Shown piece after piece: positions 1 through 11,730 of a stretch of 64,000 nt of DNA (the first letter of the stretch is position 1; each line of letters opens with the position of its first letter). Position numbers and translations under genes: made by a program. The notes beneath the pieces were generated by a model. That model worked only from the letters and a program-made list of their open reading frames with translations. It was not told the DNA's origin and searched no databases. This DNA is from Brevundimonas sp. (GTDB taxonomy: Bacteria; Pseudomonadota; Alphaproteobacteria; Caulobacterales; Caulobacteraceae): NCBI RefSeq assembly GCF_004210735.1, contig NZ_SDZL01000005.1, forward strand, positions 1 through 64,000, written 5' to 3'.

Positions 1-56
1 GTCAGCGTGCCCTCTTCCATCGTGGGGGACAGCGCCGGCATCAGAATGTCGGTCAC
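1..56 (-). CDS. pdhB: Pyruvate dehydrogenase E1 beta subunit, N-terminal lipoyl-domain start (partial)
   Basis: Reverse complement from 56 reads GTG-start V/M-TDILMPALSPTMEEGTL, the typical lipoyl-domain N-terminus; directly downstream of pdhA; runs off the window edge. Confidence 0.8.
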   Translation of the reverse strand, partial: MTDILMPALSPTMEEGTL

Positions 57-59
57 GGA

Positions 60-1091
60 TCAGGCCTCCACGTAGACGTCGGTGTAGAGCTCGGACGGAT
101 CGGGTTCCGGGCTCTCTTGAGCAAATTGCACGGCTTCGGCGACGATGGCCTTCACCTCGCTGTCGATGGCTTTCAACTCGTCCTCGGTCGCCTTGGCGGC
201 GGCCAGCAGGGTTTTCAGGTGATCGATGGGGTCGCGGGTCTTCTTGACCTCGTCGACCTCTTCCTTGGTCCGGTATTTGGCCGGATCGGACATGGAGTGG
301 CCGCGATAGCGATAGGTCTTCACCTCCAGGATGAAGGGGCCACCGCCTTCGCGGGCGCGTTTCACAGCGCGGGCCGTCGCGTCGCGTACGGCCAGCACGT
401 CCATGCCGTCGACCTGCTCGCCCGGAATGCCGAAGCTGGCGCCGCGCTGGTACAGTTCGGTCGTGGAGGACGAGCGTTCGATGCTCGTGCCCATGGCGTA
501 CTGGTTGTTCTCGATGATGTAGATGGCCGGCAGCTTCCACAGCTGGGCCATGTTGAAGCTCTCGTAGACCTGACCCTGGTTCGAGGCGCCGTCGCCGAAA
601 TAGACGAACGAGACGCTGTCATCGCCGCGGTATTTGCCGGCGAAGGCCAGGCCGGTGCCCAGCGCCACCTGGGCGCCGACGATGCCGTGACCGCCATAGA
701 AGCCGGTCGGCACATCGAACATGTGCATCGAGCCGCCCTTGCCCTTGGACGAGCCGCCGATGCGGCCGGTCAGCTCGGCCATCACTTCCTTAGGATCCAT
801 GCCGGCGGCCAGCATGTGGCCGTGGTCGCGGTAGCCGGTGATGATCTTGTCGTGGCCCTGCTTGACGCTCTCCTGAACGCCGACGGCCACGGCCTCCTGA
901 CCGATGTACAGGTGGCAGAAGCCGCCGATCAGGCCCATGCCATACAGCTGGCCCGCCCGCTCCTCGAAACGGCGGATCAGCACCATCTCGCGATAGAAGC
1001 GCAGCAGGTCCTCTTTCGAGGCCTGGGGCGTGTTGGGAATCCTGGTGTCGCCCGCTTTGGCGGCGGTCTTTTGAGCGGCGGCTTTCGCCAT
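60..1091 (-). CDS. pdhA: Pyruvate dehydrogenase E1 component alpha subunit
   Basis: Translation contains LIRRFEERAGQLYGMGLIGGFCHLYIGQEAVAVG and YFGDGASNQGQVYESFNMA, the E1-alpha TPP motif. Confidence 0.96.
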   Translation of the reverse strand: MAKAAAQKTAAKAGDTRIPNTPQASKEDLLRFYREMVLIRRFEERAGQLYGMGLIGGFCHLYIGQEAVAVGVQESVKQGHDKIITGYRDHGHMLAAGMDPKEVMAELTGRIGGSSKGKGGSMHMFDVPTGFYGGHGIVGAQVALGTGLAFAGKYRGDDSVSFVYFGDGASNQGQVYESFNMAQLWKLPAIYIIENNQYAMGTSIERSSSTTELYQRGASFGIPGEQVDGMDVLAVRDATARAVKRAREGGGPFILEVKTYRYRGHSMSDPAKYRTKEEVDEVKKTRDPIDHLKTLLAAAKATEDELKAIDSEVKAIVAEAVQFAQESPEPDPSELYTDVYVEA

Positions 1092-1205
1092 CCGGCATCT
1101 CCCGGCTGGTGCCCCGGTTTCAGGGCCTCTTATCGTTACGGAAAGGGGCTTTAGCAGCCTTCGTTCCCGAAACGCAAAGTCAGCAGCCGAGGCTGTAACA
1201 ATAGT

Positions 1206-1538
1206 TCAGGAGGCGGCGGGGCGATCCGTCGTGACCGCCGGGGTGTGGTCGATGCGGACCACATAGTCGCGCGGGTCGGCAAAGCCGATCACGGCGCGTG
1301 CGCGCTCTTCCAGCAGATCGCGCGACAGGCTGTTGGTGCGCAGGTAACGGACGCGGACCTCAAGGTCCCGGCGCTCTTCCAGCAGGTTGGCCAGCTGAAC
1401 CTCGCGTTTCAGCAGCAGTGCGTCCCGTTCGGCGCCGCTCAGCAGGCCGCGTTCCCCCGTCAGGGCCTGGATGCCCAGATAGGCGACCAGCAGCAACAGA
1501 AACACTGAGGGCAGATAGGGCTTCATCCGCTCGGGCAC
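1206..1538 (-). CDS. FtsB/DivIC-type septum formation initiator
   Basis: Short single-TM plus coiled coil (LLLKREVQLANLLEERRDLEVRVRYLR); sits between pdhA and eno. Confidence 0.8.
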   Translation of the reverse strand: MPERMKPYLPSVFLLLLVAYLGIQALTGERGLLSGAERDALLLKREVQLANLLEERRDLEVRVRYLRTNSLSRDLLEERARAVIGFADPRDYVVRIDHTPAVTTDRPAAS

Positions 1539-1632
1539 TGGGGACGCTCCTTCTGAGCGCTACGGAACACGACTGACAGATCGTGACCGAAAATGCCTAA
1601 CAAACCGTAGCTTGGCCGTAGAAGCCGAAGGA

Positions 1633-1661
1633 AAAGGGCGCCGAACCGGTCGGCGCCCTTT
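1633..1661 (-). terminator. Rho-independent-like hairpin downstream of eno
   Basis: aaagggcgccga-accgg-tcggcgcccttt inverted repeat just 3' of the eno stop. Confidence 0.7.
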
Positions 1662-1667
1662 GTTCGA

Positions 1668-3452
<1,785 letters not shown>

Positions 3453-3456
<4 letters not shown>

Positions 3457-4055
3457 CTGCAGCTCTCGACATACTGGATCGATGGGCCGCCGCCGTGGAT
3501 GGCGGTCACCTTGCCGTCCGAGCCGACTTCATAGACCAGGCCCCGCGCGGCGGCGTCGTTGACATAGGGTTCGGTGCGCGGACCGCCGCTCCACACGGCG
3601 ATGTATTCGGCCGGGGCGGATTGGTATTTGTGCGGCGACGACTGGGCCGCCGCGCCATAGGCCGCCTTCACCTCGGCCGCCGTCGCGCCCAGCTTCAGGC
3701 CCTTGTCCGTCGTGGCCGTCGCATCGCGGGTCAGGCTGATGCGGCTGACCTTGCCGTCCTCGGTCATGACCAGCACGCCCTGTGGGGCACGGGCCGGGTG
3801 GAAGACGTTGCAGCCGTTTTCATCAGTCAGGGGCCGCTCGGGCGCGCCCCAGGCCGTCGTCACTTCGGTGATGGTCTGGCCGACGCGAATCGGGCCGAAG
3901 CCTTCGGCGGTCAACGTCTCGGCCGATGCGGCCGGCGGCGGCGTGGCGGGCTGTTCGGCGACGGGTGCGGCCGGGGCCGAAGCCGGCTCTTCCGGCGCAT
4001 TGCACGCGGCCAGGGACAGGACGGCGACGGAAGCCAGGGCGGTCAGGCGAATCAT
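3453..4055 (-). CDS. Hypothetical lipoprotein
   Basis: MIRLTALASVAVLSLAACNAPEEP lipobox-like signal; start chosen internal to the ORF. Confidence 0.65.
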
Positions 4056-4098
4056 GCAGGCGTCTCCTTGCAAAGGTTCAGACGCCACAACGCACGAA

Positions 4099-4127
4099 AA
4101 CGGCGCGCGATGTCATCGCGCGCCGTT
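4099..4127 (-). terminator. Hairpin terminator downstream of rpmF
   Basis: aacggcgcgcga-tgtca-tcgcgcgccgtt perfect inverted repeat about 45 bp 3' of the rpmF stop. Confidence 0.6.
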
Positions 4128-4171
4128 AAAAATCATCGCCGCCCCTCAGATGGGCGAAGCGTCAGAAAGAC

Positions 4172-4354
4172 CTAGTCTTCCTTGGGCGTCAGAACCTGAC
4201 GGCCGCGATAGGTGCCGGTCTTCAGGTCGATGTGGTGCGGGCGCTTCAGCTCGCCGGTGTCCTTGTCCTCGACATAGGCGTTGGTGCCCAGCGAGTCGTG
4301 AGCGCGGCGCATGTTGCGACGCGAGGGAGATACTTTGCGCTTCGGAACGGCCAT
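4172..4354 (-). CDS. rpmF: 50S ribosomal protein L32
   Basis: [55 protein letters not shown]. Confidence 0.96.
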   Translation of the reverse strand: MAVPKRKVSPSRRNMRRAHDSLGTNAYVEDKDTGELKRPHHIDLKTGTYRGRQVLTPKED

Positions 4355-4467
4355 GTCCGTCTCAATCTCTAAGTCGGTGCGCCGTGAAGACGCGAAAACA
4401 ACAGCGGCGGCCCCTCGATGAGAGCCGCCACGCGAGCGCGGGCTTATGCCGGAAACCGGTCCGCAGT

Positions 4468-4986
4468 TCAAGCCCGTCGGCGCGCAATCCGGTCTTCGCG
4501 CGACAGAGCGTAGAAAACGCTGTCCTTCCAGACGCCGCCGACATTGTAGGTGCGTGCCTCGAACCCCGTCCGCACGAAGCCCAACCCCTCAAGCAGCCGG
4601 ATCGAGGCTGTATTCCCCGGATCGACGTCGCCACGCAACGAATCGTGGTCGTCGCCGGCGAAGACATGGTCGATGGCCGCGCTGACCGCTTCGCGCGCCA
4701 GGCCCAGCCCCCAGTGATCGGGGTGCAGGATATAGCCGACCCACGGCAGGGCGAAGAAGCCCGCCTTGCCGATCACCTGGCCCTGACGCTCTATAATGAA
4801 GTCCGGATTGTCCGATCCCATGGCGATCATGGCGGCCAGCCAGGTCGAGGTCTGCTCCAGCGACGCATGCGGCGGCGTGGACCAGAAGGTCATCGCGCGC
4901 GGATCGGACAGGATGGCGTGCAGCGGCGCCAGATCATCGTCCCGCGCCGGACGCAGCGTCAGCCGTGGAGTAGTGATCGCGACCAT
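4468..4986 (-). CDS. GNAT family N-acetyltransferase
   Basis: [31 protein letters not shown]...[17 protein letters not shown]...[17 protein letters not shown]. Confidence 0.9.
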   Translation of the reverse strand: MVAITTPRLTLRPARDDDLAPLHAILSDPRAMTFWSTPPHASLEQTSTWLAAMIAMGSDNPDFIIERQGQVIGKAGFFALPWVGYILHPDHWGLGLAREAVSAAIDHVFAGDDHDSLRGDVDPGNTASIRLLEGLGFVRTGFEARTYNVGGVWKDSVFYALSREDRIARRRA

Positions 4987-6098
4987 CAGGTCAGCCGCTC
5001 TGCCACCGCTTCGCCGATGGCCAGGGAACTGGTCAGGCCGGGGCTTTCGATTCCGAACAGGGCCATCAGGCCATCAAGGCCATGTGTCTCGCGATCATCC
5101 AGTTGGAAGTCCGGCTGCGGTTCGCCCGGCCCATGCAGCTTGGGCCGGATGCCGGCGTAGTCGGGCGTCAGGGCGCCGTCCGGCAGGCCCGGCCAGAAGC
5201 GTCGGATATAGGTCTCGAACTCGGCCGCCTTGGCCGGATCGACCGAATAATCCTCGGTCTCGATATAGACAAGATCGGGTCCGAACACCGCCTGCCCGCC
5301 CAGGTCCTTGCGATAATGGGTGCCCAGCGCGCCGGGTATGGGCGGCGGATAGATCAGGCGGTCGAACGGCGCCTTGCCCGTCAGGCGGAAATAGACGCCC
5401 TTGCCCAGATGCCGCACGGGGATCAGGTTGGCCGGATAGCCGTCGATCCGCGCGGCGGCGTCCTGCGCCGAAAGGCCCGGCGCGGTCACCAGCAGGCGAC
5501 TGGTCAGGGTCATCGCCCCCTCCCCGCCCACGCGGATGGAGAAGCCGCCATCCGGCAGCGACGCGGCCCCCTCGAACGGCGCTGAGGTGACGACCGTGCC
5601 GCCCCCGTCCTCGATCTCGCCCTGCAGGGCCAGCATATAGCCGTGGCTGTCGAACACGCCGCTCTCGGGCGACAGGATGGCCGCATGGGCGTTCAGTTCC
5701 GGCTCCAGCGCCCGCGCCTGCGCCCCGGTCAGATGCTCCAGCCCCTCGACGTCATTGGCCAGCCCTTGCTGGAAGATGGCTTCGATCCGTTCGACCTCCG
5801 AGTCCCGGGTCGCCACGACCAGCTTGCCGCATTTCCAATGATCGACCTTGTGGCTGGTCAGGAAGTCATAAAGCGCGCGCCGTCCCTCGACGCAAAACCG
5901 GGCCTTCAGCGATCCGGTTGGATAGTACAGCCCGCCGTGGATGACCTCGCTGTTGCGCGAAGAGACGCCCTGGCCGATGGCCGCTTCCTTCTCCAGCACC
6001 AGCACCGTCAGGCCGCGTCGCGCCAGCGCCCGTCCGCAGGCCAGACCCACGGCGCCCGCGCCCACGACCGTCGCATCGAAGTCGAAGGGCGCGCCCAT
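4986..6098 (-). CDS. FAD-dependent oxidoreductase, L-2-hydroxyglutarate oxidase-like (DAO family)
   Basis: VVGAGAVGLACGRALARRGLTVLVLEKEAAIGQGVSSRNSEVIHGGLYYPTGSLKARFCVEGRR. Confidence 0.88.
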   Translation of the reverse strand: MGAPFDFDATVVGAGAVGLACGRALARRGLTVLVLEKEAAIGQGVSSRNSEVIHGGLYYPTGSLKARFCVEGRRALYDFLTSHKVDHWKCGKLVVATRDSEVERIEAIFQQGLANDVEGLEHLTGAQARALEPELNAHAAILSPESGVFDSHGYMLALQGEIEDGGGTVVTSAPFEGAASLPDGGFSIRVGGEGAMTLTSRLLVTAPGLSAQDAAARIDGYPANLIPVRHLGKGVYFRLTGKAPFDRLIYPPPIPGALGTHYRKDLGGQAVFGPDLVYIETEDYSVDPAKAAEFETYIRRFWPGLPDGALTPDYAGIRPKLHGPGEPQPDFQLDDRETHGLDGLMALFGIESPGLTSSLAIGEAVAERLT

Positions 6099-6101
6099 CG
6101 G

Positions 6102-6554
6102 CTATCTCCGTCCGTAGAGCCCTTCGGCCCGGGTCTCGAAACAGTGGATCAGTGCCCGCACTGCTCGGTCGAAATTGGCGTGCAGCATGGCGTCCAGCAT
6201 GCGCGACTTGAAGGCGAAGTCGATGAAGAATTCCAGCCGTGTGCCGCCCGGATCGGGATGGAACTCCCACCGGTTCTTCAGGTGTTTGAACGGCCCCCGG
6301 ATCAGCCCGACCTCGACCGTCGGCGCATTGCGGTCATGCCGCACCCAGGTCGAGAACCGCTCGTTCAGGAAGGCGAAGCCGACCCCCGCCTCGGCGTCCA
6401 GCATGGTTACGCCCGGCGCTTCCTCGCGCTCGTTCCAGGCGCGCATGGAGGTGATCCACGGCACGAACAGCGGATAGTCCCGCACGTTCGCCACCATGTC
6501 GGCCAGTTGTTCGGGCGCGTAAGGCAGGACGCGCGTCAGGCGATGGACGGCCAA
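6102..6554 (-). CDS. RatA/COQ10-like START-domain ubiquinone-binding protein
   Basis: LPYAPEQLADMVANVRDYPLFVPW...GPFKHLKNRWEFHPDPGGTRLEFFIDFAFKSRMLDAM; adjacent to lipA as in many alphaproteobacteria. Confidence 0.88.
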   Translation of the reverse strand: MAVHRLTRVLPYAPEQLADMVANVRDYPLFVPWITSMRAWNEREEAPGVTMLDAEAGVGFAFLNERFSTWVRHDRNAPTVEVGLIRGPFKHLKNRWEFHPDPGGTRLEFFIDFAFKSRMLDAMLHANFDRAVRALIHCFETRAEGLYGRR

Positions 6555-6558
6555 GGGA

Positions 6559-7527
6559 TCAGCGGCCGCCGCGGGTCTGGGCCTCGCGCGCCGCCTTCAG
6601 CCGGGCGAAGTCGTCGCCGGCGTGGTGCGAACTGCGGGTCAGCGGCGACGACGAGACCATCAGGAAGCCCTTGGCCCGGGCGATCGCCTCATAGGCCTTG
6701 AACTCTTCCGGCGTCACGAACCGGTCGATGGCCGCGTGCTTGCGCGTCGGCTGCAGATACTGGCCGATGGTGATGAAGTCGACGTCGGCGGACCGCATGT
6801 CGTCCATCACCTGCATGACCTCTTCCTTGGTCTCGCCCAGGCCGACCATGATGCCGGACTTGGTGAACTGGTTCGGATCGCGCTCCTTGACCATCTGCAA
6901 CAGGCGCAGGGAATGGAAGTAGCGGGCGCCCGGCCGGATCTTCAGATACAGCCGCGGCACGGTCTCCAGGTTGTGGTTGAACACATCCGGGGTCGCATCG
7001 ATCATGACCTCGGCCGCGCCGTCCTTGCGCAGGAAGTCGGGCGTCAGGATCTCGATCGTCGTGTTCGGCGCCTGCAGGCGGATCTGGCGCACCACCTCGG
7101 CGAAGTGGGCGGCGCCGCCGTCCGACACGTCATCGCGGTCCACGCTGGTGATGACGACGTGGTTGAGGCCCATCTGCTGGACCGCCAGACCGACCTTGCC
7201 CGGCTCCTCCGGATCCAACGGTTGCGGCAGGCCGGTCTTGACGTTGCAGAAGGCGCAGGCCCGCGTGCAGGTGTCGCCCATAATCATCAGGGTGGCGTGC
7301 TTCTGGCTCCAGCACTCGCCGATGTTCGGGCAGGCCGCCTCTTCGCAGACCGTCACCAGCCCCTTGGAGCGGACGATGTCTTTCGTGGCGTTGTACTGGC
7401 CCGAGCCGGGCGCCTTGACGCGCAACCAGTCAGGCTTCTTCAGCACCACCGATTCCGGGCGGTTCTGCTTTTCCGGGTGACGAAGTTCGGAGGGTTTCTT
7501 CGTCAGGGTATCGATCAGTGTGACCAT
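6559..7527 (-). CDS. lipA: Lipoyl synthase
   Basis: [39 protein letters not shown], the two Cys clusters of LipA. Confidence 0.97.
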   Translation of the reverse strand: MVTLIDTLTKKPSELRHPEKQNRPESVVLKKPDWLRVKAPGSGQYNATKDIVRSKGLVTVCEEAACPNIGECWSQKHATLMIMGDTCTRACAFCNVKTGLPQPLDPEEPGKVGLAVQQMGLNHVVITSVDRDDVSDGGAAHFAEVVRQIRLQAPNTTIEILTPDFLRKDGAAEVMIDATPDVFNHNLETVPRLYLKIRPGARYFHSLRLLQMVKERDPNQFTKSGIMVGLGETKEEVMQVMDDMRSADVDFITIGQYLQPTRKHAAIDRFVTPEEFKAYEAIARAKGFLMVSSSPLTRSSHHAGDDFARLKAAREAQTRGGR

Positions 7528-7729
7528 GCCAGACGTCGGGCTTTCGTTCGGAAGGCGGGCGTACAGAAGGCGGTATGTCGGCTTTCCACTTCACAATGGC
7601 AACCCACGGAACGGTTTCAGTGTAACCTCACGCCGGGTAACACACCTTTTCATTCGAGCGGGACATCTCTAGTTTCCGGCCTCTTGTTAACCGAGAGGGC
7701 CGCTTGAAGCCCTCCGAAGGAGGATGCGC

Positions 7730-9286
7730 TTGCGGCCTGATCTCGATCCCTCGGCGTATGAGGAAAACCTCATCAACGCCCTGATCACGGCGCGCGACCG
7801 TTACGGCGACAAGGAGATCCTTGAAGACCAGGATCGCCATCCCCTTACCTATACCGGTCTGATCCGCGCCGCCTTTGTGCTGGGTCGCAAGGTCGCGGCC
7901 ATGACCGATCCGGGCGAGCGTGTGGGTGTCCTGCTGCCGTCAAGCGCCGGGGTGGTGGTCACCTTCTTCGGCCTGCACGCCCACGGCCGTGTCCCGGTGA
8001 TGCTGAACTTCACCTCGGGCGAGGCGAACCTGAAGGCGGCGCTGAAGACGGCAGGGGTCAAGCGCATCCTGTCGGCCAAACGGTTCGTCACCCAGGCCAA
8101 GCTGGACGACCTGGTGGCGTCCCTGGGTCAGGTGGCCGAGATTATCTGGCTGGACGACGTGCGGGCCACTATTGGCTTTGCGGACAAGCTATATGGACTG
8201 GCGGCCGGCATGGTTCCGCGCCGGTTCGCAGCGAAAACCGACCCCGGCGCGCCGGGCGTGGTCCTGTTCACTTCGGGCAGCTTTGGCGCACCCAAGGGCG
8301 TGGTGCTGAGCCAGCGCAATCTGGTCGCCAACGCGCGTCAGGTGGCGGCGCACATCGACCTTGATCCCGACTGGGTCATGTTCAACCCTCTCCCGACCTT
8401 CCACTGTTTCGGCCTGACGGGCGGGGTCATCCTGCCGCTGCTGCAGGGGTTGAAGGCGTTCCAGTATCCCTCGCCGCTGCATGCCAAGCAGATCACCGAC
8501 CTGTTGCCGCAGGTGAAGGCGTCGATCCTGTTTGCGACCGACACCTTCCTGAACCAGTACGCCCGCGTTGCCGAACCGGGCGATTTCGCCACGCTGCAAT
8601 TCGCCGTCGCCGGCGCCGAGAAGGTGCGGGAAGAAACCCGCAACCTGTTCAACACCAAATTCGGCGGCGTCCAACTACTGGAAGGCTATGGCGCGACCGA
8701 GGCGGCGCCTGTGGTTGCGGTGAACCATCCCGGCCGCAACCGCCCCGGCACCGTGGGGCAGATACTGCCCGGCATGGAGTTCCGCGTCGAAGAGGTCCCC
8801 GGCATCGACGGCGGCGGCCGCCTGTTCCTGCGTGGGCCGAACGTCATGGAAGGCTATGTCTCGGCCGACGATCCGCTGAAGATCGATCCACTGGAGAATG
8901 GCTGGCACGACACCGGCGACATCGTCGATATCGACGACGAGGGTTACATCACCATCCTGGGACGGGTGAAGCGCTTCGCCAAGATTGCGGGCGAGATGGT
9001 GTCTCTGACCGCGGTCGAGGGCATGGCCAGCGCGGTCTGGCCCGACGGTCACCACGCCGTGGTCTCGATCCCCGACAGCAAGAAGGGTGAACGGCTGGTC
9101 CTGATCACCGACAAGCAGACAGCCGAGGCCGCGCGCCTGTCGGAATGGGCGCGTGACAATGGCGCGCCCGAACTGGCCGTCCCCAAAAGGATCATGAAGG
9201 TCGGCGTCATTCCTGTGCTGGGCACCGGCAAGACCGACTATGTAACCCTTCAGAAGATGGTCGAGCAGGAACAACGCGCCGCCTGA
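7730..9286 (+). CDS. AMP-binding acyl-CoA/acyl-ACP synthetase (Aas C-terminal-like, no acyltransferase domain)
   Basis: VLFTSGSFGAPKGVVLSQRNL, LLEGYGATEAAPVVAVN, WHDTGDIVDIDDEGYITILGRVKRFAKIAGEMVSL; TTG at 7730 better spaced from the GAAGGAGG ribosome-binding site than ATG 7724. Confidence 0.85.
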   Translation: MRPDLDPSAYEENLINALITARDRYGDKEILEDQDRHPLTYTGLIRAAFVLGRKVAAMTDPGERVGVLLPSSAGVVVTFFGLHAHGRVPVMLNFTSGEANLKAALKTAGVKRILSAKRFVTQAKLDDLVASLGQVAEIIWLDDVRATIGFADKLYGLAAGMVPRRFAAKTDPGAPGVVLFTSGSFGAPKGVVLSQRNLVANARQVAAHIDLDPDWVMFNPLPTFHCFGLTGGVILPLLQGLKAFQYPSPLHAKQITDLLPQVKASILFATDTFLNQYARVAEPGDFATLQFAVAGAEKVREETRNLFNTKFGGVQLLEGYGATEAAPVVAVNHPGRNRPGTVGQILPGMEFRVEEVPGIDGGGRLFLRGPNVMEGYVSADDPLKIDPLENGWHDTGDIVDIDDEGYITILGRVKRFAKIAGEMVSLTAVEGMASAVWPDGHHAVVSIPDSKKGERLVLITDKQTAEAARLSEWARDNGAPELAVPKRIMKVGVIPVLGTGKTDYVTLQKMVEQEQRAA

Positions 9287-9382
9287 TCCCGCTTGCAGGA
9301 CCGGCTATCGCCTATAGTCTCGCTTGGTCGCCGACAGAGAGACGGTCCCCACGGCCGCCACGGCGCACGGAGGGAATACGAC

Positions 9383-9778
9383 ATGGCTGCCTTATCGGCC
9401 TGGGCGCCCCGCGTCCTCAGCGTCCTGCGTATCGTTTCGGGGCTGCTGCTGCTTCAGCACGGCACGCAAAAGGTTCTAGGCTTTCCACCCGGCGGCCAAG
9501 GCGGCGGCGTCGATCTGTCGACCGTGGCAGGTTGGTCCGGTCCTATTGAGTTGGTCGGTGGCGTGCTGATGGTTGTCGGCCTGTTCAGTCGCCCGACCGC
9601 CTTCATCCTGTCCGGCTTTATGGCGGTGGCCTACTGGATGGTTCACGCGCCTCAGAGCCCCTACCCCATCGTCAATGGCGGTGAGTTGGCGGCGCTGTAT
9701 TGCTTCACCTTCCTGTATTTGTTCTTCGCCGGTCCCGGCCCGTGGTCGCTGGATGCGGTGGTGCGCCGCAAGCGCTGA
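9383..9778 (+). CDS. DoxX family membrane protein
   Basis: LRIVSGLLLLQHGTQKVLGFP...GPIELVGGVLMVVGLFSRPTAFILSGFMAVAYW. Confidence 0.9.
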   Translation: MAALSAWAPRVLSVLRIVSGLLLLQHGTQKVLGFPPGGQGGGVDLSTVAGWSGPIELVGGVLMVVGLFSRPTAFILSGFMAVAYWMVHAPQSPYPIVNGGELAALYCFTFLYLFFAGPGPWSLDAVVRRKR

Positions 9779-9797
9779 GGCCCGATGCGCGCCCGGG

Positions 9798-10556
9798 TCA
9801 GCCGATCCGGGCGCCCGTCATCGAGATCGAGCCGCCCTCTATGACGTCGTTGAAGAAGCTCACCGCCTCGCCCGGCCGCTGCTGGGCGGCGACATAGAGC
9901 AGCGGCAGATAATGTTCGTCGGTCGGCACGCTCAACTGCGCCTGCTCGGCCAGATGCACCCAGTCGACCAGGGCGTCGTGGTCGCCCGTCGTCAGGGCGT
10001 GTTTCACCGCCTCGTTGAAGCTGACGGCCCAGTCATAAGGCTCAGCCCCGTCCATTCGTTTCCACGTCCGCAGATTGTGGACGAAGTCGCCGGACCCCGC
10101 GATCACCACGCCCTCGTCCCGCAGCGAGTTCAGCCGTTTCGCCAGCTCATAGTGGCCGCGCGCATCCAGCGTCCGGTCCAGCGACAGTTGCACGACCGGC
10201 ACGTCCGCCTCGGGCCACACATGAGCCAGTACGGACCATGTCCCGTGGTCCAGACCCCATTGCGTGGTCTCCGCCGCCCCCGTCAGATCGGCGACGCGCG
10301 CCGCCAGGGCGGGCGAACCCGGCGCCGGATAATGCATCGCGTGCAGTTCGGCCGGGAAGCCGCCGAAGTCGTGGATCGTCTCCGGCCGCTCCTGCGCCGT
10401 CACGCCCAACCCGCGCGTTTCCCAGTGAGCCGAGACCATCAGCACGCCCTTCGGCTTGCCGATCTCTGCGCCCAGCGCGCGCCACGCGTCGGCATAGGTC
10501 CCGCCCAGAGCGTTCATGGGCGAGCCGTGGCCGAAGAAAATTGCGGGTTGGATCAT
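9798..10556 (-). CDS. Class III extradiol dioxygenase, 4,5-DOPA dioxygenase-like (LigB/YgiD family)
   Basis: PAIFFGHGSPMNALGGTYADAWRALGAEIGKPKGVLMVSAHWETRG...GSGDFVHNLRTW. Confidence 0.9.
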   Translation of the reverse strand: MIQPAIFFGHGSPMNALGGTYADAWRALGAEIGKPKGVLMVSAHWETRGLGVTAQERPETIHDFGGFPAELHAMHYPAPGSPALAARVADLTGAAETTQWGLDHGTWSVLAHVWPEADVPVVQLSLDRTLDARGHYELAKRLNSLRDEGVVIAGSGDFVHNLRTWKRMDGAEPYDWAVSFNEAVKHALTTGDHDALVDWVHLAEQAQLSVPTDEHYLPLLYVAAQQRPGEAVSFFNDVIEGGSISMTGARIG

Positions 10557-10561
10557 GGCGA

Positions 10562-11164
10562 TCAGCCTTTCAGCGCCTTCGCGATCCGGGCGATATGACG
10601 CCCCTGGAAGCGCGCGCCGTCCAGTTCATTCTGGCTGGGCATGCGCGAGCCGTCGCCGCCGGTGATGGTGGTGGCGCCGTAGGGGCTGCCGCCGGTGATC
10701 TCGTCCATCGTCGTCTGGCCGGCATAGCTATAAGGCAGGCCCGACACGACCAGACCGTGGTGCAGCAGCGTCTGGATCAGGCCGATCAGGGTCGTTTCCT
10801 GACCGCCGTGCTGGGTCGCCGTAGCGGTGAAGGCGCCGCCGACCTTGCCGACCAGCGCGCCCTTGGCCCACACGCCACCGGTCTGGTCCAGGAAGTTGCG
10901 CATCTGCGACGCGACCGTGCCGAAACGGGTCCCGGCGCCGATGATGATGGCGTCATAGTTGGGCAGATCGTCCACTGTCGCGATCGGCGCAGCCTGGTCC
11001 AGCTTGTAACCCGAGGCGCGGGCCAGCTCTTCCGGCACCAGTTCGGGCACGCGCTTGATGTCCACCACGGCGCCGTCGACCTCGCGTGCACCGGCGGCGA
11101 CGGCCTCGGCCATCTGTTCGATGTGGCCATAGGTGGAGTGATACAGGACCAGGACTTTAGGCAT
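10562..11164 (-). CDS. wrbA: NAD(P)H:quinone oxidoreductase, flavodoxin-like
   Basis: [29 protein letters not shown]...[49 protein letters not shown]. Confidence 0.95.
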   Translation of the reverse strand: MPKVLVLYHSTYGHIEQMAEAVAAGAREVDGAVVDIKRVPELVPEELARASGYKLDQAAPIATVDDLPNYDAIIIGAGTRFGTVASQMRNFLDQTGGVWAKGALVGKVGGAFTATATQHGGQETTLIGLIQTLLHHGLVVSGLPYSYAGQTTMDEITGGSPYGATTITGGDGSRMPSQNELDGARFQGRHIARIAKALKG

Positions 11165-11268
11165 TAGGCGCTCCGCATTGAAACCAGGACACGGTTTGGA
11201 AACAGTGTCAGTGGCTGATTTAGTCGCAGCGATGCGAAATGCAACCGCCAATGATCAGATTCGGCGGA

Positions 11269-11730
11269 TCAGATCTCCATCCGCCGCGCCAGCGGACAGA
11301 CGCGATCATAAAAGGCTTGATCCGCAGGCACGAGCGCGCCGCGCGACAGCAGGAACCGATGCTCGACCACCATGGCCTGCTGCTCAATGTTCAACCGATC
11401 CCAGTCGCAGTCGGCGGCCAAGGGATAGGCGTAGGCAGCCGGGCCATCCCCTGCCCTGATCTTGCCCAGCAGCAGGCCGATCCCCTTCTGCGCCTGCCAC
11501 ACATGGACCAGTTCGTGAATGAAGACGCCCTGCAGCCGCGTCGCAGCCTCGGCGAAGTCCGCCGGGAGGTCTCTGGCGGGCCACAGGATCCAGTCGAACC
11601 CGAACCATCGCCCCGGCACGAAGGCGCGCGGGAACGGCGTCGGCAGGATGCGAATGGTGTCCAATCTCAGGGCCTCGCCAAAGGTCTCGACCGCCAGCGC
11701 CCGCTCACCCCCAGTCAGGCCCCGGATCAC
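11269..11730 (-). CDS. Hypothetical HExxH-containing protein
   Basis: Contains GVFIHELVHVWQAQKGIG (HELVH metal-binding-like motif). Confidence 0.6.
   Translation of the reverse strand: MIRGLTGGERALAVETFGEALRLDTIRILPTPFPRAFVPGRWFGFDWILWPARDLPADFAEAATRLQGVFIHELVHVWQAQKGIGLLLGKIRAGDGPAAYAYPLAADCDWDRLNIEQQAMVVEHRFLLSRGALVPADQAFYDRVCPLARRMEI

Noticed and set aside
117-1154. 345-aa plus-strand ORF antisense to pdhA
   Set aside because: Complementary-frame ORF typical of GC-rich codon usage; pdhA is unambiguous on the other strand.
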